Made by a program: the position numbers and the translations under genes. Below the pieces are notes generated by a model. The model ran no database searches and was not told where the DNA came from. It worked only from the letters and a program-made list of their open reading frames with translations. 64,000 nt of DNA from Deroplatys truncata (taxonomy: Eukaryota > Arthropoda > Insecta > Mantodea > Mantidae): contig CM060975.1 of assembly GCA_030765065.1 (NCBI GenBank), forward strand, positions 105,358,094 through 105,422,093. Reading direction: 5' to 3'. Below are positions 11,152-22,709 of the stretch, in pieces; position 1 is the stretch's first letter, and every line of letters begins with the position of its first letter.

Positions 11152-12850
11152 CATGGCCATGGGGTATTACGAACGAGAGGAAGAGAGGCTTCTGAGGTTT
11201 TCTGAAAGCGTTCCTACAGATAGTGAACGGGATATTTTTGATACTTCAGATTCAGATGAAGACGATACTATCGAATCTAGACAGAAGGATTTTAAGAGTG
11301 AGCAGGAATAGATCCTGACGTGAATGCAGAGGAGTTATGGCAGGAGTACTTCCATGGCGGCAAAGGCTATTTCTTTATTTTGGAAAAGACAACACGAAAT
11401 GGAGAATCCAACCACCTCCTAGAAATAATCGATTAAGAGACAAAACATTATAACTCAGTTTCCTGGAGTCTGAGGACGGCTTAGAGGAATAAAAGATCCT
11501 CTTCAAATATGGAGGAATATTTTTGATCGGCAAATGATCGACATAATTTGTAAAGTATACCAACCAACATATTCAGGAGGTATAATCAAGAGTACTACAC
11601 ACGAGAAACTGAATCACAATGAAATTGAAGCACTGATCGGCCTTCTAATTTTGAGAGGTGTGAAAAAAATCGAATAAACTGAATGTGACACAACTCTTCT
11701 GGATTGATGGAAACTCACCAGAAAATGTTCAATTATGTAGTTATGTGACATCAGCATTTTCTTTTACGTTATCTCCCTGAGATTTGATGATATGGACAGG
11801 AGACAGGAGAGACTAACATCAGAGAGACTGGCACCAGTTCGTGAATTTTTTAAATTTGTCGAGTCCAACTGTCATTCACATTTCAGGCAAGTCAGTTCGC
11901 AACTGTTGATGAAATATTGTGGGCTTTCAGAGGAAAGGCTGCATTTAGGTAATACATACCATCAAAAACCCTGGAAATATGGCATAAAGGTGACGCGAAA
12001 CTTTTTTATACTGCTAAGGTGGAATTTATGTTGGAAACCAGCCTGAAGGATCTCAATATGCTATAAGTAATAGTCCGAAAGATGTAGTGGAAAGAATAAT
12101 CCAGTCCATTTCAAAGTCCAACAAAAATGTGACAAGACAATTGGTTTACCAGTATTGATCTTAATGAATTGTTACTTACTCAAAACAGACTCACACAAAG
12201 AAGAACAAACTCCAACTACCTCCTCAATTTCTGCAGATATAAGCTAGACCTATTACATCCAGTATCTTCGGATTCCGCGATGACTGTAGGTACACTTGTC
12301 TCGCATATTCCGAAAAAAGGAAACAACGTGCTACTAAATTCATCTGTGCACGATGATTGTGTTGATGAAGAATCAGACTATTCTAGACTACAACAAAACA
12401 AAAGGAGGTGTTGACGTTTTCGACTATGTGCAAATTACAATGTGGCAAGGAACATACGACGCTGGCCAATGGTAATTTTATACAATCTAAGAAATATTGC
12501 TGGCATCAACAGTCAGATATCATCAGCCAGAATTCAGCTGGAAATCACAATCTATCGTCGGAAATTTCTAACAGAAATTGGAATAGGTCTCACTCAGAGT
12601 CATCTTGCAACACGTGCTGCTATGCCAAACACACCAAGTCTCCTTCGAGAGAGAATAGCTAAAGTCTACAAAGTGGAACAAAACGAGTCAAAATAACCGA
12701 CCAGGGCCTACATTCGGAAGGTGCAGAATCAAAGAAGGCAGAAAAACGAAGTATAACTGCAGAAAGTATGAGACGTTCTTATGCTAGGAACATAGGTGAA
12801 GAAGTTTTGTATAAAGATTGTGAGAGTGAAGTTCTGACTCTGAAAGTGTA
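11152..12850 (+). mobile_element. piggyBac transposon relic, plus strand
   Basis: This is a decayed piggyBac transposase. The N-terminus (ATG at 11154) has a short acidic region with DIFDTSDSDEDDTIES. Further on come a segment with HNEIEALIGLLILRGVKK (about 11611-11664) and the catalytic-domain block LRFDDMDRRQERL (about 11781-11815) running into APVREFF and KPWKYGIKV (11966-11992). DYNKTKGGVDVFDYV (12390-12434) is the NKTKGGVD signature. RRWPMVILYN then NIAGIN (12460-12507) follow, and a C-terminal Cys-rich tail with KTKYNCRKYETFLC lies near 12740-12790. Stops at 11308 and elsewhere and several frameshifts make it inactive. TTAA target sites and terminal repeats were not located. Confidence 0.85.
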
Positions 12851-13032
12851 GGACCATTCTAGCATAATTCATTTAAATTGATGCAGTAATTTGTATCACA
12901 AATTACTTAAATGTAAATAATGATTGTAATATGAATATGCATTTTTATGTGACATTGATTTGAGATGTTTATTGATTGTAATTATTGTTGGGAAGTAAGT
13001 TTATACTGCCTTACTGAAACTGACAATAATAG

Positions 13033-13580
13033 TGTGCAATAATGCAGCGAGGGGGTGAGCTGTTTATCATTATTGGAAACGAGGAAGTTACGTAATGTTG
13101 GCGCGTTTAGAATCTTCTGGAACATTTCCCTAGAACATATGTATTCATAATTTTCATTGGATATTAAAATTGACGCTAATGTTGGCGCGTTTTATTAGCC
13201 AATTGCAGTTCAGTTATAATTTTTAGGCATATCTGGGTGAAGGAGTATAAAAAGAGTAAGTCAGAGGTAGATCGCCCTCAGTTCATCGAAAATATTTGTA
13301 AAGTACACGTCGCCTTCAGTCAGTTCGTCGAAAGTATTTGTACGGCACATTCGGATATCAATTTGCAGGTTACGCGTATAAGAGTTATGAAAAATCTCAA
13401 GTATGGTAAAGTTAATTATACAAAAAGTTGAAATACGCGAATTAAAAGTGATCAGTAAGAAGTTGTTATAACAGTTTCAGTTTGGCGAGTGTCAAGATCA
13501 ATATGTAAATGTGATAGTTAACGTGTTCGACAATAAAAGTGTAAAACAAATTTCATTCATCAGTGTTATCTTTGGATAAA
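13033..13580 (+). repeat. Retrotransposon long terminal repeat (LTR 1)
   Basis: It begins TGTGCAATAATGCAGCGA, closely related to the start of the unit at 63019. U3 holds two direct copies of AATGTTGGCGCGTTT (13094 and 13178) and a perfect three-unit heat-shock element (13110-13122). A TATA box TATAAAAA lies at 13246-13253, downstream of it are two similar tracts with CATCGAAAATATTTGTA and GTCGAAAGTATTTGTA, and a polyadenylation signal AATAAA is at 13532-13537. The 3' boundary is approximate. No gag or pol coding follows, so this is an LTR plus a leader remnant. Confidence 0.65.
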
Positions 13581-13714
13581 AGATTCCTTTCCGTTTACAC
13601 AATCTGTATAAAGAGAAGTGCTCGACCCAAGAAAAAGATAATAGCTAGCCGGAGGACAGAGAACCAAATTTAAATAAAATAACAGTAGCATTCTTTCAAA
13701 CGAACATTAATATT

Positions 13715-13996
13715 GCCGCAAATTGCTAACACCAGATGGAGCTAACAAGCCTAACAAATGAATCACATCACAAGATGGCTTCAACACGTTGAGTAAACAC
13801 ACATACACAAACAACGTGGTTTATAAACAACATTATAAATAAATAACCCCGCAAATTGGCTCCCATACGTGGGGCAGTTAAAATTATGTAACCAAAAAAA
13901 AAGCAGCACAATATAAGATCTTCAAGTTCTAATAATTTACGTAAAAACATATTACGTAATACACCCGCAAATTGGCGCCCAAACGTGGGGCTCAAT
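13715..13996 (+). repeat. Three spaced primer-binding-site-like motifs downstream of LTR 1
   Basis: Three related segments begin GCAAATTG at 13718, 13851 and 13967. The last two continue as GGCTCCCATACGTGGGGC and GGCGCCCAAACGTGGGGC, while the first is diverged. TGGCGCCCAA...GTGGGG is the usual form of a tRNA primer-binding site at the start of a retroelement leader. Their spacing is about 115-135 bases. Confidence 0.45.
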
Positions 13997-14010
13997 TAAA
14001 TAAATAAATA

Positions 14011-14809
14011 TAACAGAAGTATGTTACTTCAAAATAGAGTTTGTGTACAATAGAGTCATTATAATTTAAAAGTTTTTCTGATTCACATAAAACAGCGAAA
14101 AAGTTGCATTTTGTGTGCTTTAGAGTTACGGTTTTCTAAAAAAAAAATAGATACAGTATTTCATAATGTTCATTGTAGTGTTTAGTGCCTATGATAATGG
14201 TACTGATTACCCACTATTAATTAAGGCACTAAACCTTATTACTTTTTAGTAAGAAATAAATTTGCTAACTGAAAGGACAATCAAAATATTTATAAACCAT
14301 TGTACTCCATCTAGCATGTTCGTATTAAAATGGTAAAATTATTTTTATAAGGAATGATTGTAAGATTTTTTTCAAATAAGTTTGTGTTTAATTTTGGATA
14401 CAAACTAGTTTCACATTAAAATGTAAATAAATGTTTATTTTGTAGCCTCTAGCGGTAATAAAATGATAATTGGTCCCAAACAAATCACCACATTTACAAC
14501 GGGTTAAGTAACATCTTAATGACTATCAATTTAGCTTATAATATGATTAACATTATTCCAAAGAGGAATTTCGTGATCATATAGGTAATGTAATTTTGAT
14601 AGTTACCTAACGATGATAATGCCGCTAATGGTGATGATAATAATAATTATAATAATATTTTAACTATAGATATCCCATTCTTTCAGGGTGTTCCGGGTAC
14701 TATTTTCTTTAGAAATATACCGCTGGTCGTGCCCAGGGTTGCCTTCCAGAAGCACGAATTTAATTTGTGGTCACCGGCGGTTTTTTCACATCATTATTTC
14801 CGTTCAAAT
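14011..14809. other. AT-rich non-coding stretch
   Basis: No gene or recognised repeat. A short AAT/GAT-rich tract lies at about 14615-14660. A segment at about 14690-14790 is somewhat GC-richer but shows no domain. Confidence 0.5.
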
Positions 14810-15512
14810 GCACATTAAAAAATCTGATGTGTTACACTCACATGACTTTCTCTACTCTTGTACAAACTATTTTTACAAACGCTTATTCTCCATATGCTTC
14901 ATGTTAATCAAGATGTTAATCATTTCTAATTTTCTTGTAGGTGCAAGGGAAATATGGTAATATTTAAGTGATAGTCAAATCTTTTAAGAGCTGGTTGCTA
15001 TGTGGCGCATTCCATTCTCTTTGTATGTACAGGACATAAAAAAAATGAATAACGAATTCCCATTTGAAAAAAGTATTGGAAAATTTAACGGAATAGCAAG
15101 CAATATCTCGAAAATGGTTCACTCAAAAAAAAAAAAAAATCTATATGACATAAATTGTCTATTTTAACGCGATGTACATTTTTGGCGTAGTAAAATTTTG
15201 TCTATCTTTAATGGTTTACCAGTTATGCAAAAGTCGTTCACAATGAAGAATACTTTTGGAGACATTCCCAGAAAATTCGAGATATACGTTTCATTTGTCA
15301 TGAAAATATCTTAAACATATGATATTTTAATCAAAATCGTTATTGCCATTTTTGGGAAAATTAAAATGTTCGAAAAATGTTCCATGTAAAGGGTAATCTG
15401 GCGTGGGGGGATTTTCTTGAAAACCTTCGTGTCGCATCTCTGGAAGATACTGAACCTAAATACCAAGTTTGGTGTTTATCCGACCGTTCGTTTCTGAGTT
15501 ATGCTGTTCACA

Positions 15513-15558
<46 letters not shown>

Positions 15559-15712
15559 CGTGTTTCCAAAAATGCTTTTTCTTTTCTTTTTTGTGGGGGG
15601 GATTCAGGGGGTGTCAAAACATATATTTCCGGTGAAATCTCAGTATCGAATTTTTGGGTGGAATACAATACTTCCCCTACTTACTATACGTAGTAAAGAA
15701 AGTAAAAATAAC
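14810..15712 (+). repeat. Repeat A, copy 3 (full length, forward)
   Basis: This is the best reference copy in forward orientation: AAATCTGATGTGTTACACTC, then ACTTTCTCTAC at 14844-14854. The interior includes TTCCATGTAAAGGGTAATCT, TACCAAGTTTGGTGTTTATC and TGAGTTATGCTGTTCACAGA, followed by (CA)n at 15514-15555. It ends with GTAAAGAAAGT at 15692-15702. Confidence 0.8.
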
Positions 15713-16099
15713 AGGGCGTGCGAATAATCCAGCCTATTCAAATCGAATATCAAACAAGACTTGGGTTGTTAAAGTGAAATCCGAATAGCTCCAATATAAC
15801 AGAAATCCATTTTATTTGAATATTTAAACCTAAGAATTCCAATCATGAAATAGTCCTCTATGTTTAATACTTCAATCTATATTTTACTGAAACTCTACTG
15901 TTCGAATATTCGTTTACATTTAAAGCCCCTAATAATACTGAACAAAATCGCCAATATTTTAACCTTGGATAACGCGAAGGAAAGTCGAAGCGTTCCTGTT
16001 AATGTTCTACTCTGTTCAAAACAATGCATTTGCATGCTTCTCTTTGAGTGGGCACTTTCCAGAACAATATGTGAATTATCTTATCAAGCAAATTGCTCT

Positions 16100-16499
16100 C
16101 AAAATTGAAGCCAGTGTCTCATTAGCGACCGCGGACTGTGCTACCATGTCGCATCGCATTTCGTTCGCTAGTGGCCTAGCGAGCATTCTTGTGTAAGACA
16201 CGCCGTAATTTTGCTTACTGTTGTGTAAATCATATTGTTTCTGCAATGCAAGATATGCTTATGTTACGGTGCATAGTCAACTTGAACTGACAGCGTTAAT
16301 ACACGGAGTCAAAGGTCGTATTTGGTTAAAACCTGTAGGTGATAAAGAAAAGACATGTACGGAAAAACAATTCACAGTTGCGGCTTCGTTGCAGACGGAA
16401 GGTCTTCGATTCGTAGTGTCGTAATTTTTTGTAGGAGCATCGCTACGTGACCGCGGTGGTCGCTGTTACTCTGGTGAGCAGGACGGACACGACTAAATC
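16100..16499 (+). promoter_or_regulatory. Presumed promoter and 5' UTR of the ZIP transporter gene
   Basis: CpG dinucleotides are clearly denser from about 16100 to 16640 than in the surrounding AT-rich DNA (for example GCGACCGCGG and TGACCGCGGTGG). No TATA box or clear metal-response core (TGCRCNC) was found. An in-frame TAA at 16494-16496 lies just upstream of the chosen ATG. The transcription start is not determined. Confidence 0.5.
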
Positions 16500-16688
16500 A
16501 TGGAACAGTCCCCCACACTGGCGGCATTGTTACTATTCTTGAGTGCCCTTATTTGTTTACCGAGGGGGGATGGCCACAAAATGGCGCCTAATACTAGCCC
16601 TAATGGGCCCGTGAAACTTCCTCCACATCGTTTCTTCCTGCAGCAGATCTTCGACAAATATGGGCATCGTGGAGTTATGTCTTTTGAG
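16500..16688 (+). CDS. ZIP transporter exon 1 (residues 1-63)
   Basis: The ATG at 16500 has A at -3 and G at +4 and an in-frame stop two codons upstream. It encodes a hydrophobic signal peptide ([14 protein letters not shown]) followed by a mature start and the LIV-1 N-terminal helix [19 protein letters not shown]. The donor GAG|GTCAGT is at 16689, phase 0. Confidence 0.92.
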
Positions 16689-18928
16689 GTCAGTAACGTA
16701 AAACGTTAACCATTTCATTCAAATTTATACCTAATAACGTTTACTTAAATACCTTTTTAAAATATGTTTATAATGTCTGTTTTAACATATTAATGAAATA
16801 TGGTCTAAGCTTTTTTAGGAAACTCACTTGAAAGTAAATGTTTCTTTCTATTGCATGAAAAAAAGAAAAGAAAAAGCTGTTAGCTAAAAAGTTTTAATAT
16901 GCACGGCAAACATTCATGCACAAATATGTTTAAACACTGAGAAATATCGATTCTTGCATGAAGATATACACCATACCTCGCTAATGACCTAGCAGTTGAG
17001 CACCCTTAAACAAAACAAAATAAACACCATACTTTTTTAGGTAAACAAAAAGTGTACAAGCCTAGGGTATAACCTAATAACCTACATAGAGTTATTTCTG
17101 CACTATACTGCTATTAAAAAGAGTTTATTATGAGTGCACACATATAATTGTGTTCCCTTTATTCCAAATACAATAACTAATTGCGAATCCTCTTGAGCTT
17201 GTTTTTAAAAATATCTTTGTAAAAAGGTTTATTATTCCGCAGTTGGTGCATATTGTTGATGTAGTTGATCAGAACAAAGATTCAGTTGATACAACTTATA
17301 CAAGACAAAAATAAATATTGATATATATATATATATATATGTCAATATATTATACATTTCAAATAGCCACCACCCTTCTTCAATAATTAGAAAAGAAAAT
17401 ACCGAAAAGAAGGGCGGTGCCCATATATATGTAGTATCTAATTATAATTAATAATTATGTCTAATTGTTGAAGAAGGGTGGTGGCTATTTGAAATATATA
17501 GAAATTGTATGGTGATCTTTGTATCTTGCATCGATGGAACCCTAACTCTAATCATACATACATATATACATCACGTGATAAAAATTAAATACTCGGTTGT
17601 GAACAGCAAACAGCTGTGAACCAGATGGCTCCTTTGGATGTTAGTAAACACGCAATATATGTATACAGTATATGGAGGACTTGTGATTGTTGTCATTTTA
17701 GGGTCAATTTAAATTAACCCTAATTATAGGTTCCCATTTAAAAAAAACTAAATTGACCCTAAAATGACCATCATAACGTCCTCCAAACAAAACACGACAA
17801 ATGGCATTTACTTTCTCCCATAATATCAAGTAACTTTTATTAAAGACATTTCTTTCTACAATGCCTAGTTTTGGAGATATTGTACAGTCTCAACTTAAAA
17901 GATCCACCCTATATATTTATAAAATGACACGCGACTCATTTAAGCAAGGAGCCAACAATGGAAGAAGTCGATCCTTCAATATTCACCGTTGTCAGTTTTT
18001 GTGCACAATTACTAAAGGGATGCTCCAAGATAAGAGAAAGGGGGCGAGGAAAAGTTTAACAGTAAAAATATTGGCAACAGCAGGAAATGTTCTCCCATTG
18101 TACACAAAATAAAATTTTATATAAATCCAAAATATTTCAGGCAAACAATAAAGAGTTTATAACAAAAGAAACGATGTACAGAAACAAAGCTGTTTTAATC
18201 ACATATTAATCTTTTGGACATTGTCCTTCTCTTAAAATATGCATGAAAAGCAAATTGCCTATAATCAATTGAATGTTGTGTTTGTACTTGTTTAAATTAA
18301 TTTTTTGATTTTTTTTGTTAAGTTCGGGAAATGTTTATTATTACAATATTAACAAACACTAAAAAAAATGAGAGGCCGTTATATGCAGTAGCTTGTGATT
18401 CAGATTTCACTAACTCCTTCCCTTAATACAACATTAACGTATGCGCATTCCTTCCTGAGAAAACTAATGAAAAAGTATGTTAAAGAAGAATGGTTTACAT
18501 CTGGATGAGGTAAACAGAAAGCTTTAATCTTTGTTGTACAGTTAGTTTAGATTTTACAGTTTATAAACCAGATGAAAGGTCAGTAAAGTCTTTAAAGCAA
18601 GCATTTGAAGATAAGGAAAAGAAAACAAGAAATAATTGTAATATTGCGTACTCTTTAAAACGAATTTATTGCGATTTAAAACCAGCATTTTAGTTTAATA
18701 CATGATTTGTACCTATTAGCGTATTCATTTTGAATTTTCTGATAAAATGAACTGCTTATCAGCGAGAAGTTACACTATCATCTATTGCTGTTGCTATTTC
18801 AACTGCTCACCTGTGTGACAAAAAAACAACAAAGAAAGTTCGCTATAAGTTAGCTGCTTACCCGCGCAACTAGCGTTCGTGCACCCACGAAGTCTTAGTT
18901 CTTTACCTATCACCAGGTACTTAACAGC

Positions 18929-18996
<68 letters not shown>

Positions 18997-19912
18997 CCTG
19001 TGATGCTACAGTCCGATTGAGGCTTAGGCACACCGAACCGACTGCCGGAATACGCCTAATAATGCACAGCAGAGATGGGCAATCGTCCAACCGATACCGG
19101 GAGGTGATGTGAACAGTATCATGCATCCCCCAACCGGAATGTTGGTTTCGTGGCTGGGATCGCTGCATATCGCAGCTCCTCAATTTCCTCACGATGCTGA
19201 GTGAGCACCGGTCCTATACCCGGGAAAATCCGCATCAACCGCGAGAGCATTCACCTGCCAAATCGTTACCTGCTCCTGAATAGTTATGCTACGGACTATA
19301 CTTTGGTTTATCTCTACCCGCGAAGTATCTGTATACCTATACTATGTGTTTTACGTGACAGGGGTTCGAGCACCTGCTGGATAGCCTCGGTTTGGGGCAC
19401 CTGGATCTGGGGAAGAATCACAACCTCTCGGTGCATAAGGTGAATGGGACATTTCTGGAAGTACATGATACTTTGGATCTTCATCGTCATGATCATCGCA
19501 CCAAAAGAGCAGCAGATCCCAAGGGTAAGTAGTGTCACATTTACAGATGCATTAAGCACTATCTATGTACATGTGTATTGTGTGTACATATATGAGAGTG
19601 CCTGCATGTGTTTTTTTCAAGTAGTGTCTAACGTCTGTTCTTAATGCATACGGCACCAAAGGCGGCGCACAATGATGATGATGATGATGATGATGATACA
19701 TGAAATGAAATGATAAATTGGAAAGGAAATTTGGGAAAGAAACGTTCCAGGTATACGCTAAGGGTACTTCCCCGGGGTATGCCAGGTCTCAGGATGAGAA
19801 AATCCTGCAAAAAACTTGTCAGAGAGGAAGGTCCTAACGACATTTGAGCCGCAGACCTCCGGCTCACAAGTCCATGCCTTAATGACCTCGACCACCATGT
19901 TGGTCGCGTGCC

Positions 19913-19944
<32 letters not shown>

Positions 19945-20626
19945 ATCTTAAAAATCTGATGTGATACATACACATGACTTTCTCTACCCTCTATCGTTAA
20001 CTAATTAGTAGGTATACAAACTAGTCTTACAGAAATAGCTACACTACACATTTCGTTATAGATACAAAGAGAACAGGATAGTCAAATGTTTAAGAACTGG
20101 ATGTTATACGCTGGCCTTAAAATTCCATACTGTTTCCATGCAATCGCGAGTAAAAGTAAACGTTGAAAGGACTTTAGAGAATGACCAAGAAATGAACAAT
20201 TCGAAGCTTTAATAACTGATATCTCAGAAATGGGTTATGCTACAAAAAACTTATTTGAAATAAATTATGTGTTTTAAAGAGATTACATTTTTTGTGTAGT
20301 TGTACGTTTTTGCCTAGCTTAAGGTTTACCACTTATACAAGATTATACAAAATTTCTTCCAAATGAAGTGGGCTTCACAGGCTATTCCCAGAAAATTCAA
20401 GGTATACATTTTATACCTAATGTAAATACCTTTAATATATGGTATTTTAATCAAAATCGTTAGAGCTAGCTTTAGAAAAACAAAACTTTGAAAATCTTCC
20501 ATGTGGGAAGTAGGTAGTCTGGAGAGGGGGGATTTTATTGAAAATCCTCTTGTCGCATCTTTGGAAGGTATTGAATTTAAATACCAAATTTGCCATTTAT
20601 CTGACTTTTCGTTTTTGAGTTATGCT

Positions 20627-20660
<34 letters not shown>

Positions 20661-21465
20661 GTTTTTTCTAAAAATGCTTTTTTAGATTCAGGAGGGTCTC
20701 AAAATATGTATTTTCGGTGAAATTTCGGTGTTGAATGTTTGGGTGGCATGCAATACTATTATGTACGTGGTAGAGAAAGCAAAAAATACTCAACCTATTT
20801 TGATAATTCACCATTGACTGACTTAACGAATCTTAAGTCATTTAAGCGGGCATTAGGACAGTAATAAGGGTTGGTGAAGCTTATTGTAGCTTAGTGTTAC
20901 CATATTATGGTATTTAAAAAGTGGGGTATTGAGATTAGGAGTTAGGAGTACGCGAAGGGCCTCCAATAACTGTTCCACAGCAGTACACCACAGTGGGCTC
21001 ATTTTACTTCCAACGTGACCACTGGGAAGAACGGATGAGGGGGAGAACCGAAGGGCGACCAGATTCGGACGACAATGTGCGCTAGCAGGACGGAGTCCCT
21101 AACGATTCCACATGGAGTCCATCTTGACTCCGGCTAACACTGTCTAATCCTCGTGTCCTCGGAAGGTCCCGTGGCAATTCAAGATAGCTCCCAGGAAGGG
21201 AGCCTCAGTAGGCCCACCAAACGCCAGGAAGAAGTCGCTTCTAAAGAGCAAATTCCACTGTCCTGCCACAACACACCAATCGCCATTACTTGGTCCTTTA
21301 ACCCTGAAACAGATGAAAAATAATGATGGGGACAGGAAATTCGTGGTATAAGGGGAACCACTCCAACCTTTGTCTACCGACCCGGTCAAACCACGAAAAT
21401 GTCCTTGATTAGAGTGGCCGGCCCGACAAGAATCGAACCTCTGGACCTTTTGAAAGCGAGCCTCA

Positions 21466-21512
<47 letters not shown>

Positions 21513-21997
21513 TGTATTTTTTCACTGAACATTCAACAAGGAAAATATTCTTCCACATGTATATCAGAGTAGATAACACTACGTTCATAAAGCCATCACA
21601 TCCAGCATCGCTGCCTAATGTCTCTCCTTTGAAGTTGCAGAGTGCATCTTAAAAGAATCTCTCATACTCTTATTTCATCAAACAGCTTACAAATAGCAAC
21701 ATTAAGAAATCGTTAAAAAAAAACACGCTTTTTAGTTTCTCTACCACTAGCTGGTAAGTAGAGAAAGTATTGCATCTCACCCAAAAACTCAATACCGAGA
21801 TTTCACCGGAAATATACAGGTTTTGAGACTTCCACAAACAGCCTTTAAAAAAAAATCCGATGTGTTACACTCACACGACTTTCTCTACTCTTGTACAAAC
21901 TATTTTTACAAACGCTTATTCTCCATCTACTTCATGTTAATCGAGATAAACATTTGCAGACTCTATCTTATTGCTGATTTTCTTGTAGATGTAAGGG

Positions 21998-22059
<62 letters not shown>

Positions 22060-22653
22060 TTACAAGGGCAATATAGAAATACAGTAGCCTTTAAGCATAG
22101 ACATTACTCTTAATAGCTGTTTGCTAGGTACAGCACCACTCTCTTTACCACAGATTAATACTCTTTGCATATCCAAGACAAAAAAAATGAATAACGAATT
22201 TCCATTTGAGAAAATAAGTATTGAAAAATTTAAGGGAATAACAAGCAATATCTCGAAAATGGTTCACTCAAAAAAAATGTATATGACATAAATTCTGTAT
22301 TTTAACGCGATCTACATTTTTTGTATAGTAAAATGTTGTCTATCTCTTATGGTTTACCAGTTATGCAAAAGTCGTTCACAATGAAGAATACTTTTGGAGA
22401 CATTCCCAGAAAATTCAAGATATACATTTTATTTGTCATGAAAATATCTTAAAGATATGATATTTTAATCAAAATCGTTAGAGCCATTTTTGAGAAAATT
22501 AAAATTTTCGAAAAATGTTCCATGTAAAGGGTAATCTGGGGTGGGGGGATTTTCTTGAAAACCTTCGTGTCGCATCTCTGGAAGATACTGAACCTAAACC
22601 AAGTTTGGTGTTTATCCGACTGTTCGTTTCTGAGTTATGCTGTTCACAGACAC

Positions 22654-22709
<56 letters not shown>

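Larger units (their letters stand above)
16689..19361 (+). other. ZIP gene intron 1
   Basis: A 2.7 kb intron from GTCAGT to GTGACAG. It holds a (TA)n run (17321-17342), two foldback MITEs (17354-17497 and 17672-17784) and a minus-strand SINE with a (TAA)n tail ending about 120 bases before exon 2. 17785-18930 shows nothing recognisable. Confidence 0.8.

Noticed and set aside
15456..15727. Open frames with Thr-His, Cys-Val or Val-Cys repeats over CA/TG tracts (also near 22.5-22.8, 19.7-19.97 and 5.3-5.6 kb)
   Set aside because: They are translations of the microsatellite inside repeat A or next to SINEs. The flanking residues are not conserved in frame between copies.
18932..19192. Minus-strand frame ending in a poly-tyrosine run
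   Set aside because: The run is the (TAA)n tail of the SINE; the frame has no independent support.
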